Notes: a model not told the origin generated them from the sequence alone. 64,000 nucleotides of DNA from Amycolatopsis sp. NBRC 101858 (GCF_030269325.1 NZ_BSTD01000002.1:1798001-1862000); one strand, 5' to 3'. Shown: positions 9,719-18,565, numbered from the stretch's first letter. Numbers and translations: made by a program.

Positions 9719-11406
9719 CCGCCACGACCGGGCTCGCCCTCGACTCGCCGCCGACCGAGACCCCGGACCCCGGCGGCGCGTTCCCCCGGCTCACCGACGA
9801 ACAGATCCGCACGCTCGAGGAAGGCGGCGAACGCCGTCCGGTCCAGGCAGGCGAAGTGCTGTACGCGCAGGGCGGCCAGCCGTCCGAGTTCTTCGTGATC
9901 CTGAGCGGCAAGGTCGCCGTCACCGAGGGAACCGGGGCCGACGCGAAAGTCGTCCGCGTGCACGGACCGCGCCGGTTCCTGGGCGAGCTCGGGCTGCTCG
10001 AAGGGCAACCCGCGTTCGTCGGCGCCGTGACCGCCGAACCCGGCGAGGTGCTCGCCCTCCCGGTGAGCGCGGTGCGGCGCCTGGTGCTCGGCGATCCGGT
10101 GCTCGGCGACCTGATCCTGCGTGCCTACCTCGTGCGCCGGACCCTCCTCATCGGATCCGGGAACGGGCTGCGGATCGTCGGCTCCTGCTACTCCCCGGAC
10201 ACCCGGCGGCTGCTGGAGTTCGTGGCCCGCAACCGGCTCCCGTACCGGCTCGTCGACGCCGACAAGGACCGGCAGGCCGAAGCGCTCCTGGAGCGGTTCG
10301 GCGTCGCCGTCGCGGACACCCCGGTGGTCGTGCTGAACGGCACCGAAGTGCTGCGGAACCCGAGCACCGCCGAGCTGGCCGGGAAGATCGGGCTGCGACC
10401 GCCGGAACCCGAACACGATGTGCGGGACCTGCTGGTGGTCGGCGCCGGGCCCGGCGGGCTGGCCGCGGTGGTCTACGGCGCCTCCGACGGGTTGCGGCTG
10501 TCGGCGTTCGACAGCCTGGCAGCGGGCGGCCAAGCCGGGACGACGTCCCGCATCGAGAACTACCTCGGCTTCCCGCCGGGGATCTCCGGGGCGGAACTGG
10601 CCGAGCGATCGGTGATCCAGGCGACCAAGTTCGGGGCCCAGGTCGCCGTCCCGGCAGAGGCGTGCACCCTCGAACCACGCGACGACCGGTACGCCGTCGG
10701 GTTCGACGACGGCATCGAGATCGTTTCCCGCACCGTCGTGATCGCCACCGGCGCCCGCTACCGGCGGCTCGTCGTACCCGGCATCGAGACCTTCGAAGCG
10801 ACCAGCATCTACTACGCCGCGACTCTGCACGAAGCGCGTCGATGCCTGGCCACCCCCGTGGCCGTGGTCGGCGGTGGCAACTCGGCCGGCCAGGCGGCGG
10901 TGTTCCTCGCGGAGGGTTCGCCGGTGGTCCACCTGCTGGTGCGCGGTGGCGATCTCGCCGCGAACATGTCCCGCTACCTCGTCGAGCAGGTCGAACAACA
11001 TCCGCGGATCACCGTGCTGTGCCACACCGAAGTCCGTGAGCTCGCCGGCGCGGACAAGCTCGAATCCCTGGCCGTGGAAAACAACCGCACCGGCGAGCGC
11101 CGCGTCCTCGACGCCCGCGCGTTGTTCGTCTTCATCGGAGCTTCCCCGCACACCGCCTGGCTTTCGGGGCTGGTCGCCCTCGACGAGGACGGGTTCGTGC
11201 TCACCGGGGCGGACGCCGACGGGTTCCGGGACGCCGACGTGTGGCGCGGGGTGCACCGCGCACCCCTGGTGCTGGAGACGAGCCGACCCGGGGTGTTCGC
11301 GGTGGGGGACGTACGCCACGGCTCGGTCAAACGGGTGGCCTCGGCGGTCGGGGAGGGCGCCATGGCCGTCCGGTTCGTCCACGAACATCTCTCACAGGAG
11401 GTCTGA
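9715..11406 (+). CDS. cNMP-binding / glutaredoxin-like / thioredoxin-reductase-like fusion protein
   Basis: 563 residues in three parts. Residues about 25-140 form a cyclic-nucleotide-binding (CRP-type) beta-roll (VQAGEVLYAQGGQPSEFFV, FLGELGLLEGQPA). Residues about 150-225 resemble a glutaredoxin/thioredoxin fold with a lone Cys158 in GSCYSPDT instead of CxxC. Residues about 235-560 form a thioredoxin-reductase-like flavoprotein with GAGPGG at 243-248, the second dinucleotide motif GGGNSAGQ at 386-393 and a C-terminal FAD motif GVFAVGDVRHG. At the place of the redox-active CATC the sequence is YAAT (367-370). It therefore cannot use the classical dithiol mechanism, although Cys377 is near. 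It may be an NAD(P)H-dependent flavoprotein gated by a nucleotide. It follows trxC in the operon. Confidence 0.85.
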   Translation: MTATTGLALDSPPTETPDPGGAFPRLTDEQIRTLEEGGERRPVQAGEVLYAQGGQPSEFFVILSGKVAVTEGTGADAKVVRVHGPRRFLGELGLLEGQPAFVGAVTAEPGEVLALPVSAVRRLVLGDPVLGDLILRAYLVRRTLLIGSGNGLRIVGSCYSPDTRRLLEFVARNRLPYRLVDADKDRQAEALLERFGVAVADTPVVVLNGTEVLRNPSTAELAGKIGLRPPEPEHDVRDLLVVGAGPGGLAAVVYGASDGLRLSAFDSLAAGGQAGTTSRIENYLGFPPGISGAELAERSVIQATKFGAQVAVPAEACTLEPRDDRYAVGFDDGIEIVSRTVVIATGARYRRLVVPGIETFEATSIYYAATLHEARRCLATPVAVVGGGNSAGQAAVFLAEGSPVVHLLVRGGDLAANMSRYLVEQVEQHPRITVLCHTEVRELAGADKLESLAVENNRTGERRVLDARALFVFIGASPHTAWLSGLVALDEDGFVLTGADADGFRDADVWRGVHRAPLVLETSRPGVFAVGDVRHGSVKRVASAVGEGAMAVRFVHEHLSQEV

Positions 11407-11855
11407 TGCCGGTCATGGGTGCGGCGCGGTTCGAACGGTTCTTCCGGACGGCCGCGAGCCTGGATGTCGACAAGAACGATCTGAAACGGTACGACGAGTT
11501 CCTGGATCGCAAGATCCACGACCTCTTCGTGGTCGCCAAGGCCACGGCCAAGGCCGGCGGGCGGGACGTCATCGAGCCGAGGGACCTGCCGATCACCAAG
11601 GGCCTGCAGGAGCGCATGCACGAGTTCCGCAAGCTGGACGAGGACCTGGAAGTGGTCCCGCTGCTGGAACAGCTCCTGGCGCGTCCCCCGCTCGGGATGG
11701 CGCTCTCCGAAGACACCGAGGCACGGCTCCCGGCCATCGCCGGCGGTCTCAGCGTGGCGCTCGCCCAGGCGTTCAAGATCATCGACCCGCGCGTCAAGAA
11801 TCCCGGCGCCGCCGAATGGGACCAGGTCTTCCGGATGTTCGAACTGCTTCTCTGA
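11406..11855 (+). CDS. DUF1931 histone-fold family protein
   Basis: 149 residues, matching the DUF1931 bacterial histone-fold family: a short N-terminus (GAARFERFFRTAASLDVDKN), a first histone-fold helix set with YDEFLDRKIHDLFVVAK, and then RDVIEPRDLPITKGLQ, the region resembling the second helix and loop. The C-terminal half is helical. Such proteins resemble archaeal histones in fold; their role in bacteria is unsettled. The start overlaps the stop of the preceding gene by one base, which shows operon membership. It may protect DNA or act as a scaffold during stress; that is inference. Confidence 0.85.
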   Translation: MPVMGAARFERFFRTAASLDVDKNDLKRYDEFLDRKIHDLFVVAKATAKAGGRDVIEPRDLPITKGLQERMHEFRKLDEDLEVVPLLEQLLARPPLGMALSEDTEARLPAIAGGLSVALAQAFKIIDPRVKNPGAAEWDQVFRMFELLL

Positions 11856-11869
11856 AAGGGCGTCAGGCC

Positions 11870-12379
11870 ATGGTCAACGGACTTTCCCTCACCCTCGATC
11901 AGCCGGGAAGCTTCACGGTCACCTCGGCCCTGCGCGACGACCACCACACCGTCGTCACGGTCGACGGGCCGATCGACGCGCGGGCGCTCCGCCTGCTGGC
12001 CGCGCACTTCGCCGGGCTGCTCCACGCCGGCACGCGGCACCTGGTGGTCGATCTGTCCCGGGTCGCGCAGGTGGACGACAGCCTCTTCGAACTGATCCAC
12101 CGGGTCGAGGACAGGCTGACGGCGCTGGGCGGCCTGCTCGAGCTGACCGGGCTCGCGCCGCCCGTGCTGTACGCGATGGACGATGCCCTGCTGGGCGAGG
12201 TCTTCAGCTGGTACCGAGCCGTCCTCGACGACCCGCACCCGCGTGCCGAGTTGTGGTCGGTGGTGCGTTGCCCGCAAGGGCTGGCAGACGTCGCCGAGCC
12301 CGGATCCGCGGACCGGTACCGGACTTTCATCGACACGGCCGCCCACGGCCGCGGCGAGCGATGGGGGAAGCGCCGATGA
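11870..12379 (+). CDS. STAS-domain protein (anti-sigma antagonist-like)
   Basis: 169 residues from the ATG at 11870. Residues about 18-105 follow the STAS pattern: an edge strand (HHTVVTVDGPIDARALRLL), the core strand RHLVVDLSRVAQVDDSLFELI and a last strand with GGLLELTGLAPPVL. A Ser (DDS) sits at the usual phosphorylation position. STAS proteins bind anti-sigma kinases in partner-switching circuits. A C-terminal extension of about 60 residues has no match I know. Its stop overlaps the PrsW start by ATGA, so it belongs to the stress operon. It could couple the operon to an alternative sigma factor. Confidence 0.75.
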   Translation: MVNGLSLTLDQPGSFTVTSALRDDHHTVVTVDGPIDARALRLLAAHFAGLLHAGTRHLVVDLSRVAQVDDSLFELIHRVEDRLTALGGLLELTGLAPPVLYAMDDALLGEVFSWYRAVLDDPHPRAELWSVVRCPQGLADVAEPGSADRYRTFIDTAAHGRGERWGKRR

Positions 12380-13329
12380 GAGCTGTCACCGAACGACCGA
12401 ACCGACGTACCTGGCTGCGGATGTTCGGAGCCGGCCTGGTCCTGTGGGTGCTCTCCGCGGTCGTCACCTACCTGACCGGGAACCCCAACCTCATACCCAC
12501 CCTGGTGCTGCTCGGCAGCTTCCTGGTGCCGGTGACGTTCGTGGCGTGGGCGTTCGAGCGCCGGGAGTCCGGCGAGATCACCGCCGAGCTGGTGTTCCGC
12601 ACGTTCATCGTCGGCGGTGTGCTGGGCGTGCTCGGCGCGTCGGTGCTGGAGGCGTACCTGCTGCACCCGTCGCCGTGGCTGTACGTCGGCGTCGGGCTCA
12701 TCGAGGAAGCGGTCAAGCTGGCCGCGCTCGCCCTGCTGACCCGGCACCTGGCCGTGAAGTCCATGCGCGACGGCCTGATCCTGGGCGCCGCGGTCGGGTT
12801 CGGGTTCGCCGCCTTCGAGTCGGCCGGCTACGCGCTGACCGCGTTGTTCACCCCGCAGGGACTGTCCCTGACGGACTTGGTGACCACCGAGCTGCTGCGC
12901 GGGCTTCTCGCCCCGGTCGGGCACGGGCTCTGGACCGCCGTGCTCGGCGGGCTCCTGTTCGCATGGAGCACCCGCGCCCACTTCGTCCTCACCGCCCGGC
13001 TCGCCCTCGCCTACCTGGGCGTTTCACTCCTGCACGCGCTGTGGGACTCGATGTCCGCGATTTCCCTGTACTTCACGCTGCTGCTGACCGGTCAGCCGTG
13101 GCAGTACGAACTACTGGTGCGCGGCCTGCCGGCCGCGCCGACCGGTGCCCAGGTCGGGCTCTACACGACGCTGACCTGGGTGGGCCAGGGCCTGATCGGG
13201 GCGATCGGGGTGGTGTGGCTGCTGGTGCTGGTCGCGCGGGCGCGCCGGGAGCGGCGGGAGCGGCGGGGCACGCCTCCGGCGTGGGCCTACCGCGTGGCGA
13301 CGTCCCGGCATCCGGTTCTCCCGCTTTGA
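12376..13329 (+). CDS. PrsW-family intramembrane metalloprotease
   Basis: 317 residues with about eight hydrophobic segments. The family signature is present: EExxK at residues 110-114 (LIEEAVKLAAL), FxxxE with Glu148 in FAAFES, His183 in PVGHGLW and His220 followed by WD in LLHALWD. These Glu and His residues are the expected metal-binding and catalytic positions within the membrane. In Bacillus, PrsW cleaves an anti-sigma factor at site 1. Here the neighbour is a STAS protein, so a role in membrane stress signalling is plausible. An upstream in-frame ATG at 12361 is possible, but the ATGA overlap favours 12376. Confidence 0.88.
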   Translation: MRAVTERPNRRTWLRMFGAGLVLWVLSAVVTYLTGNPNLIPTLVLLGSFLVPVTFVAWAFERRESGEITAELVFRTFIVGGVLGVLGASVLEAYLLHPSPWLYVGVGLIEEAVKLAALALLTRHLAVKSMRDGLILGAAVGFGFAAFESAGYALTALFTPQGLSLTDLVTTELLRGLLAPVGHGLWTAVLGGLLFAWSTRAHFVLTARLALAYLGVSLLHALWDSMSAISLYFTLLLTGQPWQYELLVRGLPAAPTGAQVGLYTTLTWVGQGLIGAIGVVWLLVLVARARRERRERRGTPPAWAYRVATSRHPVLPL

Positions 13330-13384
13330 CCCGCCGGTGGGTTTGGCAGCTGTCTCCCAGGGCAACCGGCGACCGAGGTGACAC

Positions 13385-14524
13385 ATGAACGCACCACGCC
13401 AGGTGACGGTCGGGGTACTGGCCGACGAAGGACTACCGGAGCAGGTGATCACCGCACTCGCCGACGATCTGCCCGGGATCTTCGCCGCCCGGGTGAGCGA
13501 GGAGACGGAGTGGCAGGTCGAGCACGAAGTGGCGCAGCTGCCGCTGGACGACGACGGTGACATCCCGATGCGCACGCTCTCGCAGCGGCACCGGCAGGAC
13601 CGCGGCTGGGACATGCTGGTCCTGATCACCGACCTGCCCCGCCGCGCGGGGACGAAACCCGTCGTCGCGAGAGTCGACGTCGAGCACGGGGCCGCGATGA
13701 TCTCGCTGCCCGCGCTCGGCGCCGTCCTGGTGCGTCGCCGCGCCCGGACGCTGCTCGTCCGCGTGGTGCGGCAGCTGGCGTCGGGGCCCGGGATCGACGG
13801 GGACCACGGCCGGCGGGGAGCGGCGGCACGGCTGCGTGAGGCGCTGGCCCCAACCCAGCGGATGTCCGACGGACACCAGTCCGCCGCGACCCACCTGGCG
13901 CTGGTCGGCCTGCGTGGCCGGCTGCGGCTGCTGGCCGGGATGGTGCGGGACAACCGGCCGTGGCAGCTCGTCCCGCACCTGGCGGGCGCCACCGCGGCCG
14001 CGGCCGGCACCGCCGCCTACGGCGTCATCACCAGTTCGTTCTGGAAGCTCGCGGACGCGCTGTCCCCGCTGCGGCTGGCGGGGATCACGATCGTCACCGT
14101 CGCGATCATGGCAGGGTGGTTGATGGTGTACAACCACCTGTGGGACCGGCCTTCCCAGGCCGCCGAGCGACGCAAAGCCGTGCTGTACAACGTGTCCACG
14201 GCGGCCACGCTGGCGATCGGGGTGGCGTGCATGTACGCGATCCTGTACGTGGTCGCGCTGCTCGCGGCGGCCGTCGTGATCGACAGCGGCTACTTCGCCC
14301 AGGCCCTCGGGCACCCGGTCGGGGTGGGGTCGTACCTGAACCTGGTGTGGCTGTGCAGCTCGGTCGGGATCGTCGCCGGCGCGCTCGGGTCGAGCCTCGA
14401 GGACGAGGAGACCGTCCGCAAGGCGACCTACAGCCGCCGCGAACGGGAACGCCAAGAGCACAATCGGCGCGGGCGGGAAGACCGGACGCCCGCGGGTGGG
14501 GAGCGTCGCCCGCAGACCTCGTGA
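13385..14524 (+). CDS. hypothetical membrane protein with soluble N-terminal domain
   Basis: 379 residues. The first 190 residues look like a soluble alpha/beta domain (VTVGVLADEGLPEQVITALA, WDMLVLITDLPRRAG). Four hydrophobic segments follow, at about 200-220, 232-252, 277-303 and 315-338. The C-terminal tail is very basic and polar. I do not recognise a catalytic motif. It begins 55 bases after the PrsW gene with a GAGGTG ribosome-binding site, so it may be the last gene of the stress operon or have its own promoter. Confidence 0.7.
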   Translation: MNAPRQVTVGVLADEGLPEQVITALADDLPGIFAARVSEETEWQVEHEVAQLPLDDDGDIPMRTLSQRHRQDRGWDMLVLITDLPRRAGTKPVVARVDVEHGAAMISLPALGAVLVRRRARTLLVRVVRQLASGPGIDGDHGRRGAAARLREALAPTQRMSDGHQSAATHLALVGLRGRLRLLAGMVRDNRPWQLVPHLAGATAAAAGTAAYGVITSSFWKLADALSPLRLAGITIVTVAIMAGWLMVYNHLWDRPSQAAERRKAVLYNVSTAATLAIGVACMYAILYVVALLAAAVVIDSGYFAQALGHPVGVGSYLNLVWLCSSVGIVAGALGSSLEDEETVRKATYSRRERERQEHNRRGREDRTPAGGERRPQTS

Positions 14525-14656
14525 AGCGACGAATGGCGGTCGGGCTGCTCGGCATATTCGGCCGGCCGGCGGTGGCCGATGTCCGATCATCCGGCTTCGC
14601 CATCACGCCTCCCGGCTGTCGATCCCAGCGAGCTGATGCCCGGCCTGCCCCCGCCG

Positions 14657-15670
14657 TCAGCCGGTTGTCCCCTTCATCGGGTGACGGCCGTGCAAGGTCT
14701 CCGAGGGCAGGACACCGAACTTGCGGCGGTAGGCGGTCGAGAACCGGCCGGCGTGCAGGAAGCCCCAGCGACCGGCGACCGCGGCGATCGTCGTACCGCC
14801 GGGGTCGGCCACCGCGAGTTCGTCGTGCACCCGAGTCAAGCGGACATCCCGCAGGTAGGCCATCGGCGTCAGCGCGAACCAGCGCTGGAACCCTTCCTGC
14901 AGTGCTCGGACGCTGACCGAGACTTCACGGGCCAAGGTGCTCGAAGTCCACGGCAGACCCGGGTCGTCTTCGATCAGCTCGACGGCCCTGCGCAGTGCCC
15001 TGGGCGGAGCTGGGGCCGCCGGCGCGTGCAGGTGGTCGCTGTAGTTGTTCGGCTGGGCCAGCAGCAGACCGGCGATGACCAGGCTTTGCAGGTGCGCGGC
15101 CGCCGCGGGGTGGTGCGTGATCCCGCCCGGCCGGCTCGCCTCACGTTCCAGAAGAGCCAGCACCTCGAGCCACGACCGTGCCGCCGGGGTGTGCAAGTCC
15201 ATCGCGGTGGTGAAGCTCAGCCTCTCGCCCAGCGGCCGCCCGATCTGGCGTTGCAGCGCCAGCTCCAGCTCGTGCCGGTCGATCATGAGGCAGAGCTGGG
15301 CGCACGCGGCTCCCCACCGCATGTCGGCCGGATAGCCCGGCACGAACACGGCAGCCCGTCCGGGTCCGGCGTACACCGGTTCCCAAGAGCCGCAGCGCTG
15401 CTCGGAATGTCCGGTGACCGGGATGTTGACGTGGTAGTTGCCGGCGTCGACCGTGCCGAGCCGGACCGCGCTCCCGTAGCGCAGGTAGCCCGCGGTCACC
15501 GCGCCCACCCGGACCGCGTTGAGGCGCATGTCCAGGTCGATTTCACGGTCCAGCACCTCGAGCCGATGCGGCAGGTACGTCCGGGTCACCGCTTCGTGCG
15601 CTTCGTCGACGTCCGACGCGCGAGCGACCGGATGCCCGGGCAGCAGCTCCGTCTGAGGCAAGCCCGTCAC
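14657..15670 (-). CDS. AraC-family transcriptional regulator
   Basis: About 337 residues when started at the GTG at 15670. The N-terminal 190 residues form an AraC-type ligand-sensing beta domain (GAVTAGYLRYGSAVRLGTVD, VFVPGYPADMRWG). The C-terminal 100 residues contain the double helix-turn-helix (LAREVSVSVRALQEGFQRWF; RWGFLHAGRFSTAYRRKFG). The frame stays open further upstream, but that part reads as the antisense of the next gene, so I reject the longer form. No obvious target gene adjoins it; the divergently oriented STAS gene starts about 130 bases away. Confidence 0.85.
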   Translation of the reverse strand: MTGLPQTELLPGHPVARASDVDEAHEAVTRTYLPHRLEVLDREIDLDMRLNAVRVGAVTAGYLRYGSAVRLGTVDAGNYHVNIPVTGHSEQRCGSWEPVYAGPGRAAVFVPGYPADMRWGAACAQLCLMIDRHELELALQRQIGRPLGERLSFTTAMDLHTPAARSWLEVLALLEREASRPGGITHHPAAAAHLQSLVIAGLLLAQPNNYSDHLHAPAAPAPPRALRRAVELIEDDPGLPWTSSTLAREVSVSVRALQEGFQRWFALTPMAYLRDVRLTRVHDELAVADPGGTTIAAVAGRWGFLHAGRFSTAYRRKFGVLPSETLHGRHPMKGTTG

Positions 15671-15803
15671 GAGCCGAACAGTAATCGCCTGGTCACGCTC
15701 CCGCCAACGCGGGCAACGGACAGGGTGCCGCGCGAATCGGCTGTGCCGGAGCAGCCGCGGGCACTTCACTGGAGCGGCTGGGTGAGCTACCACGGGGAGA
15801 GAC

Positions 15804-16181
15804 GTGCAGGTGATGGACCAGGCGCTGCCGCTGACGCAGTCCGTGCAGGTCGAGCGGTTGGACCACGTGCGGCCGGGAGCCTGTCTGCTGCGTCCACGCG
15901 GTCCCTTCCACGCGCGGACCGGGATCGAGCTGATGGCCGTCATCGACGGACAGCGAGCGCATGCCCTCGAGCTGCTGATCCTCGACCTGACCGAACCGGC
16001 CACCTTCGGTCCGGTGGCCCTGCAGATCGTCGTGCAGATCGCGACGGAGCTCCGCCGCGTCGACGTCGAGCTGCGGCTGGTCGGCTCGGAACAGGCCGTC
16101 GGCTCGCCCTTGAGCGTGGCCGGAGTGCGGTCCCTGTTCACCCTGCACGGCACGATCAGCGAAGCCCTCGGAGCCCGGTGA
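15804..16181 (+). CDS. STAS-like / anti-sigma-antagonist-like protein
   Basis: 125 residues. The second half follows the STAS fold (LELLILDLTEPATFGPVAL, a helix with QIVVQIATELRRVDVEL, then RLVGSEQAVGSPLSVAGVR). The first 40 residues resemble the opening strands (RLDHVRPGACLLRPRGPF). The phospho-acceptor Ser/Thr is not clear, so partner switching is not assured. GTG 15804, GTG 15810 and ATG 15813 are all possible starts behind a GGAGAG. It is one of two STAS-type proteins in the window. Confidence 0.55.
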   Translation: MQVMDQALPLTQSVQVERLDHVRPGACLLRPRGPFHARTGIELMAVIDGQRAHALELLILDLTEPATFGPVALQIVVQIATELRRVDVELRLVGSEQAVGSPLSVAGVRSLFTLHGTISEALGAR

Positions 16182-16189
16182 CCACTCGT

Positions 16190-16860
16190 TCGCCGTCAGG
16201 CGGAGGTGGCTTCGTCGGCGACGGTCCGGCCACGACCCGATGACGAACACCGGGGTCGCGCCCACCAGGAAGATCGCGAGCCGCGAGGGAACATCCGACA
16301 GCTGCGGGCTGAGCAGGCTCACCAGGGTCGGCATCAGCCCGCCGAGCATGAAGCCGAGGTTCCAGCTCACCGCGGTGCCATTGGCCCGCAGCTCGGTCGG
16401 GTACTGCTCGTTGAGGAAGATCATCAGCGGCGCGCACGCGGCGTTGGACAGCATCACCATGACGACGCACAGCAGCGCCACGGCCGCGCCGCGATCACTC
16501 TCGGCGGCGGCGATGCCCAGGCGAGCAACGGCAACGCGAAAGGTTCCCCAGGCCGAACCCGAGCATGGTCCGGCGGCGGCCGAGCCGTTCGCTCAAGTGG
16601 CCCGCGCCGATCGCGGCCCCGATCACCAACGACACTGCTGACCAGCCGGATGGTGCCCGGCCGGACGTCCGGGACCCTGACCACCTCGCTGAGCATGGGG
16701 CAGGTACCCGACGTCAGGTAGCACTGCGCGCCACCACCGGCGCCACCGCGATGTTGAACGCGAGGATCTTCTTGCCTCGGCCGCGAACCAGCTCCCGGAA
16801 GACTGCTGGCGCGCTGCACCACCGACGACGGCCGGCGCAACCTTACTTCGCGTCGGCCGC
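16190..16860 (-). pseudogene. decayed MFS transporter (metabolite:H+ symporter-like)
   Basis: The minus strand encodes clear pieces of a major facilitator in different frames. Between about 16481 and 16240 one frame reads LNEQYPTELRANGTAVSWN and GFMLGGLMPTLVSLLSPQL, the late membrane segments of a ProP-like symporter. Upstream (16600-16860) fragments such as LSERLGRRRTMLGFGLGN and a loop with RELVRGRGKKILAFNIAVAP appear in another frame, interrupted by stops. No continuous frame joins them and the N-terminal third is missing. This is a dead gene. Confidence 0.65.
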
Positions 16861-16994
16861 CGATCAGCTCTTGCTGTCGCCCTCTCGGCTTACGTAAATC
16901 GGCTCATCAAGCTCCACTAGCACTCGGCCAAGGTGATGTCGACCAGGATGCGTCGCGCCTGGGAGCACGCTCATGGCCGCGGGCGAGTTCCTTG

Positions 16995-17888
16995 TCAAGC
17001 AGGCCGGACGTCCGTTGCCTGGTCCGCCGCTCTGGCGAGGATGTCCGCCGCCACCCGCTCGGGCGCTTCGATATGCGGGCAATGGCCGAGGTCCGGGTAC
17101 TCGACGATGTCGGCGTCCGCGTTGCGGCTCCGCAGTTCCCGCGCGACCCGGGGCCCCGACACGGGATCCCGCATCCCCCACAGGAACGACAGGGGAACCG
17201 GGCTGCCGGTGACGACCGGCTCGAAGCGATCACGGTGGGCCGCGCGCTCGGGGATGTAGCGCAGCAGCCGAGCGGTCAGGCCGGGGTCGGGGTCCCCGGC
17301 TCGCAACGCGCGGTAGTGCAGCCCAGCCAGTTCGGGGTCCAGGGGGTGCTCCGGAGAGAACACCTTCGACCAGGACCGGAAGAACTGCCGCTCGGTCAGG
17401 GATCGGGCGAGCAGCCCGCCGACCACCGGCCACAACGAGGCCCGCTGGATCAGCCGGGGCCGGTACTGGTCGGCGTACAACCCCGCGTTCAGGAACACGC
17501 ACCGGTCGATCGTGAACGACCGGTCGCGGGCGAGGAGTTCCGAAGCCACGATGGCGCCGTAGTCGTAGGCCACGAGGGTGACGGCCTCGAAGCCGAGCGA
17601 GCCGATCAGCGCTTCGGTGAGGTCGGCCTGCTCGAACACGCTGTAGCGGTGCTCGCGCGGCTTCTCGGACGCGCCGAAGCCGAGGAAGTCGAACGTCACG
17701 ACGGTGTGCCGGCGCGCCGCGAGCGGCTCCACCCGCGCCCACTCGAACGACGAGGCGGGGAAGCCGTGGAGCAGCACGAGCGGACGGCCGCTCCCCACCA
17801 CCCGGTGGAACACCGCCCGGGGCGTTTTCCGCACCGGCACCGTGGTCGTCGCGCCGTGCCGGTGCCATTCCGTCAACTGGTCAGCCAT
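16995..17888 (-). CDS. alpha/beta hydrolase with Asp nucleophile (epoxide hydrolase/dehalogenase-like)
   Basis: 297 residues from the ATG at 17888. The oxyanion loop HGFPASS is at 41-47. The nucleophile elbow reads VAYDYGA with Asp109 in place of Ser, as in epoxide hydrolases, haloalkane dehalogenases and the MEST-like group. The cap domain is helical (about 130-215), and the catalytic His is in GHCPHIEAPE near the C-terminus. It probably hydrolyses a small hydrophobic ester-, epoxide- or halide-type substrate. It is divergent from the TetR gene, and the 56-base gap contains a palindromic operator, so it is very likely the TetR target. Confidence 0.8.
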   Translation of the reverse strand: MADQLTEWHRHGATTTVPVRKTPRAVFHRVVGSGRPLVLLHGFPASSFEWARVEPLAARRHTVVTFDFLGFGASEKPREHRYSVFEQADLTEALIGSLGFEAVTLVAYDYGAIVASELLARDRSFTIDRCVFLNAGLYADQYRPRLIQRASLWPVVGGLLARSLTERQFFRSWSKVFSPEHPLDPELAGLHYRALRAGDPDPGLTARLLRYIPERAAHRDRFEPVVTGSPVPLSFLWGMRDPVSGPRVARELRSRNADADIVEYPDLGHCPHIEAPERVAADILARAADQATDVRPA

Positions 17889-17900
17889 GGCTTTCCCCAC

Positions 17901-17922
17901 TAACCTAGTGATCGTTAGGTTA
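17901..17922. promoter_or_regulatory. palindromic operator between hydrolase and TetR genes
   Basis: TAACCTA (17901-17907), eight bases, then TAGGTTA (17916-17922): a perfect 7-bp inverted repeat in the short gap between two divergent genes. This is the size and place of a TetR-family operator and would repress both promoters. Confidence 0.75.
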
Positions 17923-17944
17923 AGCGTCAGGCAGGAGTGACCGG

Positions 17945-18562
17945 ATGTCAAGAGAGCCCGAGGCCGCTCCTCCGAAGCGGCGGATGTCCGCGGCGAAGCG
18001 GCGCGCGGTGATCGTCGAGAGCGCGACCGAGGTCTTCGCCGAACGCGGGTACGACGGGGCGCCGATCGACGAGATCGCCCGGCGCTCGGGGATCTCGGCA
18101 CCGGTGCTCTACGACCACTTCCCCTCGAAGCTCGCGCTGTTCCAGGAGGTGCTGGCCGCCGAGTACGCCCGGCTGCGCGCCGCCTGGCAGGTCACGTTCG
18201 CCACCGCGGAACCGCTGCGGGAGCGGTTCGCCGCCTCGCTCGACGCCTGGTTCGCCCACGTCGAGCGGCGCCGGAGGTCGATCCCCGTCCTGTTCCAGGT
18301 CGCCACCGCCGACGAAGGGGCCCGCCAGGCGCAGGCCGACGCCACCCGGGCGAGCCGGTCGGCGCTGGCTCCCTTCGTCACCGACGTGCTGACCACGGAC
18401 GAGCTCGACACCGAAATGCTGATCGAGATCATCGCCGCTTCCCTGCGCGCCCTCGCGCTCTGGTGGCACGACCACCCCGCGGTGCCTCGCGTCAGGCTGG
18501 TGGACGCGGCCCTCGACGCCCTGTGGCCGGCCATCGAGCGTCGCGTGCCGCCGCCGTCTTGA
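17945..18562 (+). CDS. TetR-family transcriptional regulator
   Basis: 205 residues. The N-terminal DNA-binding domain (about 15-62) shows the TetR helix-turn-helix: AVIVESATEVFAERGYDGAP, IDEIARRSGISAPVLYDHFP. The C-terminal ligand domain is helical and contains a Trp/His pair (LALWWHDHPAV). It is divergent from the hydrolase gene and probably autoregulated through the palindrome at 17901-17922. Only four bases separate its stop from the end of the convergent SDR gene. Confidence 0.9.
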   Translation: MSREPEAAPPKRRMSAAKRRAVIVESATEVFAERGYDGAPIDEIARRSGISAPVLYDHFPSKLALFQEVLAAEYARLRAAWQVTFATAEPLRERFAASLDAWFAHVERRRRSIPVLFQVATADEGARQAQADATRASRSALAPFVTDVLTTDELDTEMLIEIIAASLRALALWWHDHPAVPRVRLVDAALDALWPAIERRVPPPS

Positions 18563-18565
18563 CGA

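Noticed and set aside
14657..16153. Long form of the AraC regulator (498 residues)
   Set aside because: The first 160 residues are antisense to the STAS-like gene at 15804-16181 and do not look like protein.
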